DNA of 11,418 nt from Clostridiales bacterium (GCA_003446975.1 DMAP01000140.1:1-11418), one strand, 5' to 3'. Positions 1 to 6,509 are shown, counted from the first letter of the stretch. The notes: generated by a model from the sequence alone, not told the origin. Translations and numbers: made by a program.

Positions 1-585
1 TCCTATTGCACCGATGTATTTGACATTCTTATCCATTATTTCAAATAAGGCGTCCTCATCGTGCTTATGCCCATGCGTTACAACAACGATAAAGTCGTTT
101 TCGGTAAAATTGAACGTTGACAGATTTTCTACTACACCACCGAGAACAAGTTCATCCGCTTCCCCGTATCTATCCTTTGTCAACATTTCCGCTCTGCTGT
201 CAAATATAATAGTTCTAAAATTGATGACCTTCGCAAGCTTGTTCAGATAGTAGGCGATGTGTCCGCCACCAACAATGATCAATCGATAGTCCGGTTTTAT
301 AACACGAACGAAAACCTCCACATGACCGCCACAGTTCATTGACAGATCCTTTGACAGATCATAGCTGATTGTGTCGCTTATACCTTTCCGGATCATTTCC
401 ACCGCTCTTCCTATGGTGGTTTTTTCAAGATTGCCGCCACCTATGGTACCATCAATTTGACCATCATCATATACCACCATCAGTTTGCCAACTTCAGCAG
501 GTGTTGAACCAGATGATCTGACTACTGTCACAAGAGCTGCACCTTTGCCATTTTTTACTTCTCTCTCTAATTTTTCAAACATCAT
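1..585 (-). CDS. xdhC: XdhC/CoxI family molybdenum hydroxylase maturation protein (3' end outside window)
   Basis: The frame stays open from an ATG at 585 to the left edge, giving 195 residues without a stop, so the C-terminus is missing. The XdhC N-terminal domain shows the SSGSTP motif (residues 24-29), IGGG (48-51) and MNCGG (83-87, with Cys85). A Rossmann-type domain follows, with VGGGHI at 105-110 and THGH at 170-173, and the frame ends in YIGAIG, a conserved stretch of this domain. Known XdhC proteins bind molybdenum cofactor and help insert its sulfurated form into xanthine dehydrogenase-type enzymes in the cytoplasm. The start at 585 has GGAGG six bases upstream; a second in-frame ATG follows directly at 582. 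It overlaps the end of mocA by 11 bp, so it is the third gene of the yqeC-mocA-xdhC operon. Family certain; the enzyme served is inferred. Confidence 0.9.
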   Translation of the reverse strand, partial: MMFEKLEREVKNGKGAALVTVVRSSGSTPAEVGKLMVVYDDGQIDGTIGGGNLEKTTIGRAVEMIRKGISDTISYDLSKDLSMNCGGHVEVFVRVIKPDYRLIIVGGGHIAYYLNKLAKVINFRTIIFDSRAEMLTKDRYGEADELVLGGVVENLSTFNFTENDFIVVVTHGHKHDEDALFEIMDKNVKYIGAIG

Positions 586-1162
586 ACATTTCCTCCACGT
601 CAATCGTCAATTGTTCTAAATCACTAACCGAATCAATATCCATTAATTTAGAAGCGTCGAAATCAATAAGTATTTTTTCGGCATCATTATCTATTATGTC
701 ACGCCCCCCCTTGTCTCCTGAAGAAGCCAACAAGTCACCGTAATACTTTCTTGGAAAAATAACAGGATTTCTTCTCTTGCCATGATGTGATGCGACAATC
801 AAGACTTCATTATTTGAAAATCTGTCAATCATAAGATTGATGTCATCTTTTCCAAATAATGGTTGATCGCCCATTAGAATCATACATCCTGTTGATTCGT
901 CTGACAGCGAGGAAATCCCTAATTTCACGCTGGTGGACATTCCTGAGTGAGCCATTTTATTCTCAATAAACTTGATTGGGAGGTTTATTAACAAACTCAG
1001 TAACTCAGTCCTTCTATAAACGACAATAATCTCATCCAATCTGGACTCCAAACAGTTATCCAGGACCCAACGAATGACTTCCTTGCCTTTAAAATCACTC
1101 AATAGCTTGTCCGAACCGAACCTTGAACTAAAACCTGAGGCTAAGACAACAGCTGAAATCAT
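575..1162 (-). CDS. mocA: MocA-like molybdenum cofactor cytidylyltransferase (NTP transferase family)
   Basis: This 195-residue protein has the nucleotidyltransferase N-terminal loop LASGFSSRFGSDK (residues 7-19), which resembles the usual LAAGxSxRxGxxK, and the metal-binding MGDQPL segment at 97-102. Further motifs are NPVIFP at 132-137 and DIDSVSDL at 175-182, the latter matching the DIDTPxDL end of the family. MocA enzymes add CMP from CTP to molybdopterin-Mo to form the dinucleotide cofactor used by xanthine dehydrogenase-type enzymes. MobA (GMP transfer) is the alternative, but the GDQP form and the YqeC/XdhC neighbours favour MocA. The ATG at 1162 has GGAG seven bases upstream and overlaps the yqeC stop as ATGA. 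The coding strand carries a run of seven G at 704-710, unusual in such an AT-rich gene. Confidence 0.85.
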   Translation of the reverse strand: MISAVVLASGFSSRFGSDKLLSDFKGKEVIRWVLDNCLESRLDEIIVVYRRTELLSLLINLPIKFIENKMAHSGMSTSVKLGISSLSDESTGCMILMGDQPLFGKDDINLMIDRFSNNEVLIVASHHGKRRNPVIFPRKYYGDLLASSGDKGGRDIIDNDAEKILIDFDASKLMDIDSVSDLEQLTIDVEEMYDV

Positions 1163-1875
1163 TGTTTTTCTCCATTAATGATGATTTTTTCAATAAATGA
1201 TGCTTTTTTCTCCAACTCGTCTTTTACTGCACCAACTACATGATAAATGTTATCATTTACTTGATTTAAAATCAAATAGTTTTTTTTGCCCCTGCACTTG
1301 AAATATCCATCTGGGGAAAGAATAAGTTTGATGATATCCTCTTTTCCAATAGTTGCACCGCTGGATTTACCAGTGATTTCCTCAAACTTGTCAATCCTGT
1401 GGACCGATGTGTCATCTACTGTTTTGCCGATAGCATTTAAACCAATGACAGATATCAGTATATCTGTTGTGTCAGGGACCACAGGCTCATAAAACGCATA
1501 TCCTTTAATCGGCAGCCTCTTGGATCCGTCACCTTCGATGATTAAAAAATTAATATTTGGATTCTTGTGGATCATTGAAATTTCTTCATTAGTAAAACCT
1601 TGTAGTTTATTGTTGGAGTCGATGCTTTTTCCAGCAAAAACAATACCCTGATACTGAAGATTGATGTGCTTCAAAATAGTTTCGTTCAGTATAGTAATAG
1701 CGTTATTGGCCTCCGGCAAATAAATTTTGGTCGTCGTTGTTATGACAACCTTCTTGCCTGCCTCCAACAATTGATTAGCCAGCTCCGATATTATAGTTGT
1801 TTTGCCACCTGAGCCAGTTACTGTTATGACGGTCTTTTGGTTCACATCAATGTTTAACGCGTTAATATAGTTCAT
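1159..1875 (-). CDS. yqeC: YqeC family selenium-dependent molybdenum hydroxylase accessory protein
   Basis: The protein has 238 residues from the ATG at 1875. A P-loop, GSGGKTT, lies at residues 21-27 after a hydrophobic strand, followed by a TTTTK segment (46-50). An acidic motif EGDGSKRLPIKGYAFYEPVVP-like region lies at 114-134, matching the EADGS...EPVIP block of the family. YqeC is a putative nucleotide-binding accessory protein that co-occurs with selenium-dependent molybdenum hydroxylases; its biochemical reaction is not established. The frame extends upstream to a TTG at 1887, but a GAGGGAGG ribosome binding site sits between that codon and the ATG, so 1875 was chosen. It is the first gene of the operon, has a promoter at about 1905-1934, and its stop overlaps the mocA start by 4 bp (ATGA). 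Confidence 0.85.
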   Translation of the reverse strand: MNYINALNIDVNQKTVITVTGSGGKTTIISELANQLLEAGKKVVITTTTKIYLPEANNAITILNETILKHINLQYQGIVFAGKSIDSNNKLQGFTNEEISMIHKNPNINFLIIEGDGSKRLPIKGYAFYEPVVPDTTDILISVIGLNAIGKTVDDTSVHRIDKFEEITGKSSGATIGKEDIIKLILSPDGYFKCRGKKNYLILNQVNDNIYHVVGAVKDELEKKASFIEKIIINGEKQ

Positions 1876-1897
1876 ATCCTCCCTCAACTTTGTTGAT

Positions 1898-1921
1898 GCA
1901 TTTCATTATATCATGAAATGC
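1898..1921. repeat. Perfect 9-bp inverted repeat over the yqeC promoter -10
   Basis: GCATTTCAT (1898-1906) and ATGAAATGC (1913-1921) are exact reverse complements separated by six bases. The minus-strand -10 hexamer of yqeC (1905-1910) lies at the centre of the dyad, and the right half on that strand ends near the expected transcription start. A symmetric site over a -10 is the usual position of a repressor operator. A weak RNA hairpin is less likely because most of the repeat lies upstream of the start site. No second copy was noticed in the window. Operator function is inference. Confidence 0.5.
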
Positions 1922-1934
1922 TATACACCGTAAA
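1905..1934 (-). promoter_or_regulatory. Predicted sigma-A promoter of the yqeC-mocA-xdhC operon
   Basis: On the minus strand a perfect TATAAT (1910 to 1905) is preceded by TGA, forming an extended -10. TTTACG (1934 to 1929) lies 18 bases upstream as a weak -35. The expected start near 1898 leaves a leader of about 23 bases with the GAGGGAGG ribosome binding site. The -35 overlaps the T-tract of the mscS terminator. Confidence 0.6.
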
Positions 1935-1952
1935 AAAATAGCCTGATGGCTA
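1932..1952 (-). terminator. Short intrinsic terminator after mscS
   Basis: Read on the minus strand, TAGCC-ATCA-GGCTA is followed by seven T. The 5-bp stem can extend by one G-T and one A-T pair. The first three bases of the stem are the TAG stop codon of mscS. The stem is short, so efficiency may be modest, but its position and T-run fit a terminator separating mscS from yqeC. Confidence 0.6.
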
Positions 1953-2741
1953 CTTTTCTATCGCGACTGTAACGTGTGGATAAGGTATTAATATATTCTC
2001 TTCATCAAATTTCTTTTTGATGTTTTCGTTGAGATCATAAAACACATCCCAATAGTTTTCAGTATAGGTCCAAACCCTTACTGTAAAATTGATTGAGCTG
2101 TCTGCCATCTCCCCCATTCTGACTAGCACAGGTCTATCAGCTAATATAAGCTCGTGTGCATCAATCACTTCACGGATTGCTCTCTTGACGTGCTCGATAT
2201 CCGAGTCATAACTGACACCTATTTTTAGATCAACTCGCCTCTCTGAATAAGCGGTGAAATTTGTTATAGTACCAGCTGTTATCGAACTGTTGGGAACTAA
2301 AATCTTTTTATTGTCTACGGTTTTTAATGTTGAATGAAAAATTCCAATTTCTACTATTGTGCCGGAAACGCCCCCAACTTCAGTAAAATCACCAACATTG
2401 AAAGGTTTTAGCGCAACTAACATGACGCCACTGGCTAGATTTGAAAGATTACCCTGCAAAGCTAAACCGACTGCTAGAGAAGCAGCCCCTAAAACAGCTA
2501 TTAGAGATGTTGTTTCAACTCCGAATGTTTGAAGGATGGCCATTATTAGCACAAAAATCAATAAAACCCTAATAATCGAAATAGAAAATCCCTGCAACAT
2601 TGGATCAACGGATTTTTTTTGAAGTATTTTGCTAAGTTGCTTAATCATAGCTCCTATAAGATATTTACCCACAACGAATATAATCAAAGCACGTAAAATC
2701 ATAAAAAATATAGCTGAAATAGCTACACCACCAATATACAT
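1950..2741 (-). CDS. mscS: Small-conductance mechanosensitive channel, MscS family
   Basis: The 263-residue protein is close in size to E. coli MscS (286). It has three predicted membrane segments at about residues 7-30, 55-73 and 79-110. The third contains the glycine/alanine-rich pore helix with AVLGAASLAVGLALQG at 82-97. It is followed by KPFNVGD (112-118), VGGVSGTIVEIGIF-type beta-domain sequence (122-135) and VPNSSI (149-154). The C-terminal end has IPYPHV (252-257), the usual cytoplasmic-domain signature. Such channels open under membrane tension and release solutes on osmotic downshock. The ATG at 2741 has AGGAGG nine bases upstream. The gene stands alone, with its own promoter shared back-to-back with tdk and a small terminator overlapping its stop codon. 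Confidence 0.95.
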   Translation of the reverse strand: MYIGGVAISAIFFMILRALIIFVVGKYLIGAMIKQLSKILQKKSVDPMLQGFSISIIRVLLIFVLIMAILQTFGVETTSLIAVLGAASLAVGLALQGNLSNLASGVMLVALKPFNVGDFTEVGGVSGTIVEIGIFHSTLKTVDNKKILVPNSSITAGTITNFTAYSERRVDLKIGVSYDSDIEHVKRAIREVIDAHELILADRPVLVRMGEMADSSINFTVRVWTYTENYWDVFYDLNENIKKKFDEENILIPYPHVTVAIEK

Positions 2742-2773
2742 AGAATCACTCCTCCTGAAAATTAATCATTTAC

Positions 2774-2801
2774 ATTATATAATAAATAGATGTATTGTAA
2801 A
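2774..2801 (-). promoter_or_regulatory. Predicted promoter of mscS
   Basis: On the minus strand TTTACA (2801 to 2796) and TATAAT (2779 to 2774) are separated by 16 bases. The -35 matches consensus in five of six positions and the -10 in all six. The predicted start near 2767 gives a leader of about 25 bases containing AGGAGG. Confidence 0.7.
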
Positions 2802-2823
2802 GGGCAATCGTTATTGATATACT
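2795..2823 (+). promoter_or_regulatory. Predicted promoter of tdk
   Basis: TTGTAA (2795-2800) and TATACT (2818-2823) are separated by the optimal 17 bases. TGA directly before the -10 makes it an extended -10. The predicted start near 2830 leaves a leader of about 20 bases with AGGAGG at 2840-2845. The -35 covers five of the six bases of the mscS -35 on the other strand. Confidence 0.7.
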
Positions 2824-2851
2824 ATATTGACGATTATTCAGGAGGATTTTT

Positions 2852-3463
2852 ATGGCAAAGCTATATTTCAGGTATGGTGCGATGAACTGTGGCAAATCCA
2901 CTGCATTGCAACAGGTGGCTTATAATTATGAAGAACGTGGCATGCGGGTGGTCATAATTAAACCTAGGATAGATACAAAAGGTGGAGACAAGGTTATATC
3001 AAGATTGGGAATTGAGAGAACTGTTGATTTGATTGTCGATAAGGATGAGGATTTGAATAAGACAATCAAGGGTTATCTCAGTGGGAAAGGGGCAGTGGAT
3101 TGTATCCTGGTGGACGAGGTTCAGTTTATCACCAAAGACCAGGTAGACAGTCTTTTTGAGATAGCCGTGAAGGAGAACATCCCAGTCATCTGTTATGGAT
3201 TGAGGACAGATTTTTTAATGAATGGTTTCGAAGGAAGTGAACGGTTACTTCTATTGGCACATAGCATTGAAGAACTCAAGACGATATGCTCATGTGGCAG
3301 GAAAGCTCTGCTAAATGGCAGAAAAATAGATGGGGAGTTTGTCTTTGAAGGCAACCAGGTTGCTATTGAGAATGAAAACAATGTGGAGTATGAATCCCTC
3401 TGTCCTGCTTGTTATATTCAAAAAAAGGAAAGATTCCTGAAACGAAAATCAGGTATTAGTTAA
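2852..3463 (+). CDS. tdk: Thymidine kinase, type II (zinc-binding)
   Basis: This 203-residue cytoplasmic enzyme phosphorylates thymidine with ATP in the deoxypyrimidine salvage pathway. The phosphate-binding loop GAMNCGKST is at residues 9-17. DEVQF at 88-92 carries the likely catalytic Glu89. YGLRTDF at 115-121 is the conserved strand before the lasso region. The structural zinc site is visible as CSC (Cys146, Cys148) and CPAC (Cys184, Cys187). Length and motif order fit the type II family. The ATG at 2852 has AGGAGG six bases upstream. The gene has its own extended -10 promoter. In many clostridia tdk lies beside rho and rpmE; neither is present here. No convincing terminator follows it before the yqhQ promoter. 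Confidence 0.95.
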   Translation: MAKLYFRYGAMNCGKSTALQQVAYNYEERGMRVVIIKPRIDTKGGDKVISRLGIERTVDLIVDKDEDLNKTIKGYLSGKGAVDCILVDEVQFITKDQVDSLFEIAVKENIPVICYGLRTDFLMNGFEGSERLLLLAHSIEELKTICSCGRKALLNGRKIDGEFVFEGNQVAIENENNVEYESLCPACYIQKKERFLKRKSGIS

Positions 3464-3501
3464 TACGCGTTATAATAATGATGGATTGTTAGCAAAAAAC
3501 A

Positions 3502-3510
3502 TGCTATAAT
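3502..3510 (+). promoter_or_regulatory. Predicted extended -10 promoter before yqhQ
   Basis: TGCTATAAT combines a perfect -10 with the TGN extension. No good -35 is present at 16-18 bases; TTGTTA at 3486-3491 is only 13 bases away. The expected start near 3517 lies inside the first codons of the longest yqhQ frame, which argues for a downstream start codon. Confidence 0.5.
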
Positions 3511-3554
3511 AAATGATAATTATTATTAATAGAAAAAGAAAGTTGGTAAATAAA

Positions 3555-4481
3555 TTGGCAAAAGTTAAGAAAACATCAATTGGTGGACAGGCTTTGATTG
3601 AAGGCATCATGATGAGAGGTCCCCAAAAGATATCGACAGCTGTCAGAAAGTCTGATGGTGAAATAGTTGTAAAAACCGAAGATTTGAAGCCGAACCAGAC
3701 AGGTGGGTGGTCCAAACTGCCTTTGATTCGTGGCAGCCGGGCACTGGTCGATGCTATGGTTGTAGGGGTTCGTGAACTAATGTATTCAGCTGAATTTTTT
3801 GAAGATGAAATGGAAGAGGATGCTTTTGATCGATTCATAAAAAAAATGTTTAAAGGCAATACAGAAAAGGCAATTATTTACCTCTCTGTGACGTTGTCAT
3901 TGGTCGTATCAATAGGTGCATTCATTATATTGCCATCATTCATCGCAAATTTTTTAAAAAGCTTTATCACCAGTTCCCTAATTTTGAATCTGATCGAAGG
4001 TGCTATCAGGGTCGGATTATTCACTTTGTATATAGGTATGATCTCAAAGATGGAAGATATCAAGAGAGTCTTCATGTACCATGGCGCTGAGCACAAGACG
4101 ATTTATGCATATGAAAACGGAGAGGAATTGACTGTGGATAATGTAAGAAAGTACTCAACACTCCACCCGAGATGCGGAACTAGTTTCATCGTGAATGTTT
4201 TGATTATTTCAATACTTGTCTTTTCTTTTTTCGGATGGCCAAACCCTTGGTTAAGGGTTCTTGTAAGGCTGATGATGCTACCGGTAATTGCGGGAATATC
4301 CTATGAGATCAATAAATACATTGGCAAAAACGACGGTACTATGCTGGCTCGAATTGTTGCAAAGCCAGGCTTTCAGTTTCAAAGACTGACTACGAAAGAA
4401 CCGACAGATGACATGTTGGAAGTTGCCATTGCAGCGATGAATGAAGTAATACCTGAAAAAGAGGATGAAGATATTTGGTAG
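3555..4481 (+). CDS. yqhQ: YqhQ, DUF1385 family membrane protein of unknown function
   Basis: From a TTG at 3555 the protein has 308 residues and begins MAKVKKTSIGGQAL (initiator read as Met). The conserved N-terminal block GGQALIEGIMMRGP lies at residues 10-23. Hydrophobic segments at about 106-135, 142-163, 212-228 and 237-254 predict a multi-pass membrane protein. Between the second and third segments are the conserved HGAEHK (176-181) and HPRCGTSF (204-211) motifs, whose His, Glu and Cys residues look like a metal or catalytic site. The family has no established function to my knowledge. The frame also opens at an ATG at 3513, but that codon lacks a ribosome binding site and lies before the predicted transcription start; a TTG at 3543 is another option. 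It overlaps prmC by 7 bp, so the two are probably co-translated. Confidence 0.85.
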   Translation: MAKVKKTSIGGQALIEGIMMRGPQKISTAVRKSDGEIVVKTEDLKPNQTGGWSKLPLIRGSRALVDAMVVGVRELMYSAEFFEDEMEEDAFDRFIKKMFKGNTEKAIIYLSVTLSLVVSIGAFIILPSFIANFLKSFITSSLILNLIEGAIRVGLFTLYIGMISKMEDIKRVFMYHGAEHKTIYAYENGEELTVDNVRKYSTLHPRCGTSFIVNVLIISILVFSFFGWPNPWLRVLVRLMMLPVIAGISYEINKYIGKNDGTMLARIVAKPGFQFQRLTTKEPTDDMLEVAIAAMNEVIPEKEDEDIW

Positions 4482-5353
4482 ATTTAACCATTAAGGCACT
4501 GCTTGCGGATGCTATAAAAAAAATGGAGGCAAGACAGAACAATAACCCTTATCTTGATGCACAGCTCCTTTTAGCACATGTGATTGGCAAAGATAGGACT
4601 TTTGTCATGACTCACATGGGATATAAACTTACTGAGTCTGAAGGGGCAACATACAATAATTTGATAGTAAAAAGAAATGAGGGTTATCCGATTCAATATA
4701 TCTTGAACAGACAGGAGTTCATGGGCCTAGACTTATATATTCGCGAAGGTGTTCTGATTCCAAGAGCAGATACAGAAAATATTGTCGAAGCTGTTATCAG
4801 CATTGTAAGAGAAAAATTTGATCGGTTTGATGAAGTGAAGATATTGGATATTGGGACTGGATCTGGTGCTATAGGATGCAGTCTTGCTCATTTCCTCCCC
4901 AAATCTGTAGTGGATGGCATTGATATTTCACCATTGGCAATAGATGTGGCTACCATCAATAAAGAGAAATTTAAACTAAACAATTACAGAATCTATAAGA
5001 TGAACATATTTGATGATATATGCCAAGTCTTAAAGGGATATCACGTCATCATATCCAATCCACCCTATATACCATCAGATGAAATTAAAGGGCTTCAAAA
5101 AGAAGTATCAGAATATGAACCTCGCTTGGCACTAGATGGCGGTATAAATGGACTGGACTATTATGAGCGGATTATCCATATTTTCAATCAATTGGCAGCA
5201 AACAAAGCCATATTGGCTTTTGAATGCGGATGGGACCAGAAGAATACCATTGAAGCCATGATGCATCAGCGAGTGCCATTTGAAAGAATAGAGACAATAA
5301 AGGATTTAAGCGGCAATGATAGGGGTCTAATTGGCTTTTACCGTATAAATTGA
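4475..5353 (+). CDS. prmC: Peptide chain release factor N5-glutamine methyltransferase
   Basis: The 292-residue protein methylates the glutamine of the GGQ motif in release factors using S-adenosylmethionine. An N-terminal helical domain (about 1-85) recognises the release factor. The Rossmann methyltransferase domain follows, with LDIGTGSG at 124-131 for cofactor binding and NPPY at 195-198 for the target amide. EYEPRLALDGG at 213-223 is also typical. IPRADTE at 95-101 differs from the usual IPRPDTE by Pro to Ala. The start is a TTG at 4475, ten bases after GAGG; the first residues align with the usual N-terminus, while the next ATG would remove 16 residues. It overlaps yqhQ by 7 bp and precedes prfA, the gene of its substrate. 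Confidence 0.95.
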   Translation: MVDLTIKALLADAIKKMEARQNNNPYLDAQLLLAHVIGKDRTFVMTHMGYKLTESEGATYNNLIVKRNEGYPIQYILNRQEFMGLDLYIREGVLIPRADTENIVEAVISIVREKFDRFDEVKILDIGTGSGAIGCSLAHFLPKSVVDGIDISPLAIDVATINKEKFKLNNYRIYKMNIFDDICQVLKGYHVIISNPPYIPSDEIKGLQKEVSEYEPRLALDGGINGLDYYERIIHIFNQLAANKAILAFECGWDQKNTIEAMMHQRVPFERIETIKDLSGNDRGLIGFYRIN

Positions 5354-5378
5354 CCTTTTTTTTAAACTCTGCTATAAT
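5350..5378 (+). promoter_or_regulatory. Predicted strong promoter of prfA
   Basis: TTGACC (5350-5355) and TATAAT (5373-5378) are separated by 17 bases, and TGC before the -10 adds the extended element. This is close to full sigma-A consensus. The -35 contains the TGA stop codon of prmC. The predicted start near 5385 leaves a short leader with GAGG before the ATG of prfA. Confidence 0.8.
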
Positions 5379-5406
5379 ACAATGTCGAAAGTATAAGAGG
5401 TGAAAC

Positions 5407-6477
5407 ATGTTAAATAAATTGGATTTTCTAAAAGAAAAATATGACGAACTAAGTCATCAGATAAGTGATCCTGCTGTCATTGCCGATTCACAAAAGTGGC
5501 AAAAACTAATGAAAGAGCATGCTCATATGGAGCCTATTGTAAACAAGTACAGCGAGTATGTAACGACTTCAAAACAATATGAAGATGCCAAGGAAATGCT
5601 TAAAGAAAAAATGGATGATGATTTGAAGGATTTGGTAAAAGAAGAGTTGAAGCAATTGACTGATGACCTTGAAACCATTGAACAAGAATTGAAAGTGCTG
5701 CTGATACAAAAGGATCCGAATGATGAGAAAAACGTCATTGTTGAAATAAGAGCAGGTGTTGGTGGCGACGAAGCCGGTCTTTTTGCAGGAGATCTTTTTA
5801 GGATGTACTCCATGTACGCTGAAAAAAGAAGATGGAAAATCGAATTGATGAGTACTAGCGAACAAGGAATCGGAGGGTATAAAGAAATTATTTTCATGAT
5901 AAAAGGAAAAGGAGCCTATTCCAGGCTGAAATACGAAAGTGGTGGACACAGGGTTCAAAGAGTTCCGGATACTGAATCAAGTGGTAGAATCCACACTTCT
6001 TCAGCAACAGTTGCCGTTTTGCCTGAAGTAGATGACATAGACATTGAAATCAGCCCCAATGATGTTAGGGTTGATGTGTTCAGATCATCAGGAAATGGCG
6101 GACAGAGTGTCAATACAACAGATTCGGCTGTTAGATTGACACATTTGCCAACAGGTATCGTTATCTCATGCCAGGATGAGAAATCTCAACTGAAAAACAA
6201 GGACAAGGCGTTCAAAATTCTTAAAGCAAGACTGTATGACAAATATCAGCAAGAGCAAGATGATGAGCAAGCGGCTCAAAGGAAAAGCCAGATTGGATCG
6301 GGGGATAGGTCTCAGAGAATTCGAACCTATAATTTTCCGCAGGGACGGGTGAGTGACCACAGAATTAATCTAACACTTTACAAACTTGAAGCTTTCTTAA
6401 ATGGCGATCTTGATGAAATGATTGAAGCTCTTATCACTACGGAACAGGCGGAACAGCTTAGAGAGATTGATTCATAA
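5407..6477 (+). CDS. prfA: Peptide chain release factor 1 (RF1)
   Basis: This 356-residue protein recognises UAA and UAG in the ribosomal A site and triggers peptide release. An N-terminal helical domain (about 1-105) is followed by the conserved RAGVGGDEA (115-123). The stop-codon-reading PxT motif is PDT at 187-189, within HRVQRVPDTESSGRIH-type sequence, and identifies RF1 rather than RF2 (which has SPF). SSGNGGQSVNTTDSAVR contains the catalytic GGQ at 231-233, and Gln233 is the predicted PrmC methylation site. Length matches the family. The ATG at 5407 has GAGG six bases upstream. It lies 53 bases after prmC, has its own strong promoter, and is followed by an intrinsic terminator. Confidence 0.98.
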   Translation: MLNKLDFLKEKYDELSHQISDPAVIADSQKWQKLMKEHAHMEPIVNKYSEYVTTSKQYEDAKEMLKEKMDDDLKDLVKEELKQLTDDLETIEQELKVLLIQKDPNDEKNVIVEIRAGVGGDEAGLFAGDLFRMYSMYAEKRRWKIELMSTSEQGIGGYKEIIFMIKGKGAYSRLKYESGGHRVQRVPDTESSGRIHTSSATVAVLPEVDDIDIEISPNDVRVDVFRSSGNGGQSVNTTDSAVRLTHLPTGIVISCQDEKSQLKNKDKAFKILKARLYDKYQQEQDDEQAAQRKSQIGSGDRSQRIRTYNFPQGRVSDHRINLTLYKLEAFLNGDLDEMIEALITTEQAEQLREIDS

Positions 6478-6483
6478 CATTTA

Positions 6484-6509
6484 AATCCTGCGCAAGCGGG
6501 ATTTTTTTT
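6484..6509 (+). terminator. Intrinsic terminator after prfA
   Basis: AATCCTGC (6484-6491) pairs with GCGGGATT (6496-6503) around a GCAA tetraloop. The 8-bp stem includes one G-T wobble and is followed by a run of T through 6509. The GNRA-type loop adds stability. It lies 6 bases after the prfA stop codon and closes the yqhQ-prmC-prfA unit. Confidence 0.9.

Noticed and set aside
1876..1887. Upstream TTG start for yqeC adding four residues.
   Set aside because: The ribosome binding site GAGGGAGG lies inside this extension and serves the ATG at 1875.
2613..2620. Run of eight T (A on the coding strand) in mscS as a slippage site.
   Set aside because: Such runs at AAA lysine codons are common in AT-rich genomes and the frame is intact.
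3453..3466. Inverted repeat GTATTA-GT-TAATAC around the tdk stop codon.
   Set aside because: Arms of six AT-rich pairs with a two-base centre cannot form a good hairpin and no T-run follows, so it was not called a terminator.
3486..3510. TTGTTA as a -35 for the TATAAT before yqhQ.
   Set aside because: The spacing is only 13 bases; the promoter was called on the extended -10 alone.
5523..5958. Two minus-strand open frames of 124 and 129 codons inside prfA.
   Set aside because: They are antisense to a certain RF1 gene, lack ribosome binding sites and have low-complexity Ser/Phe/Ile-rich translations typical of shadow frames.
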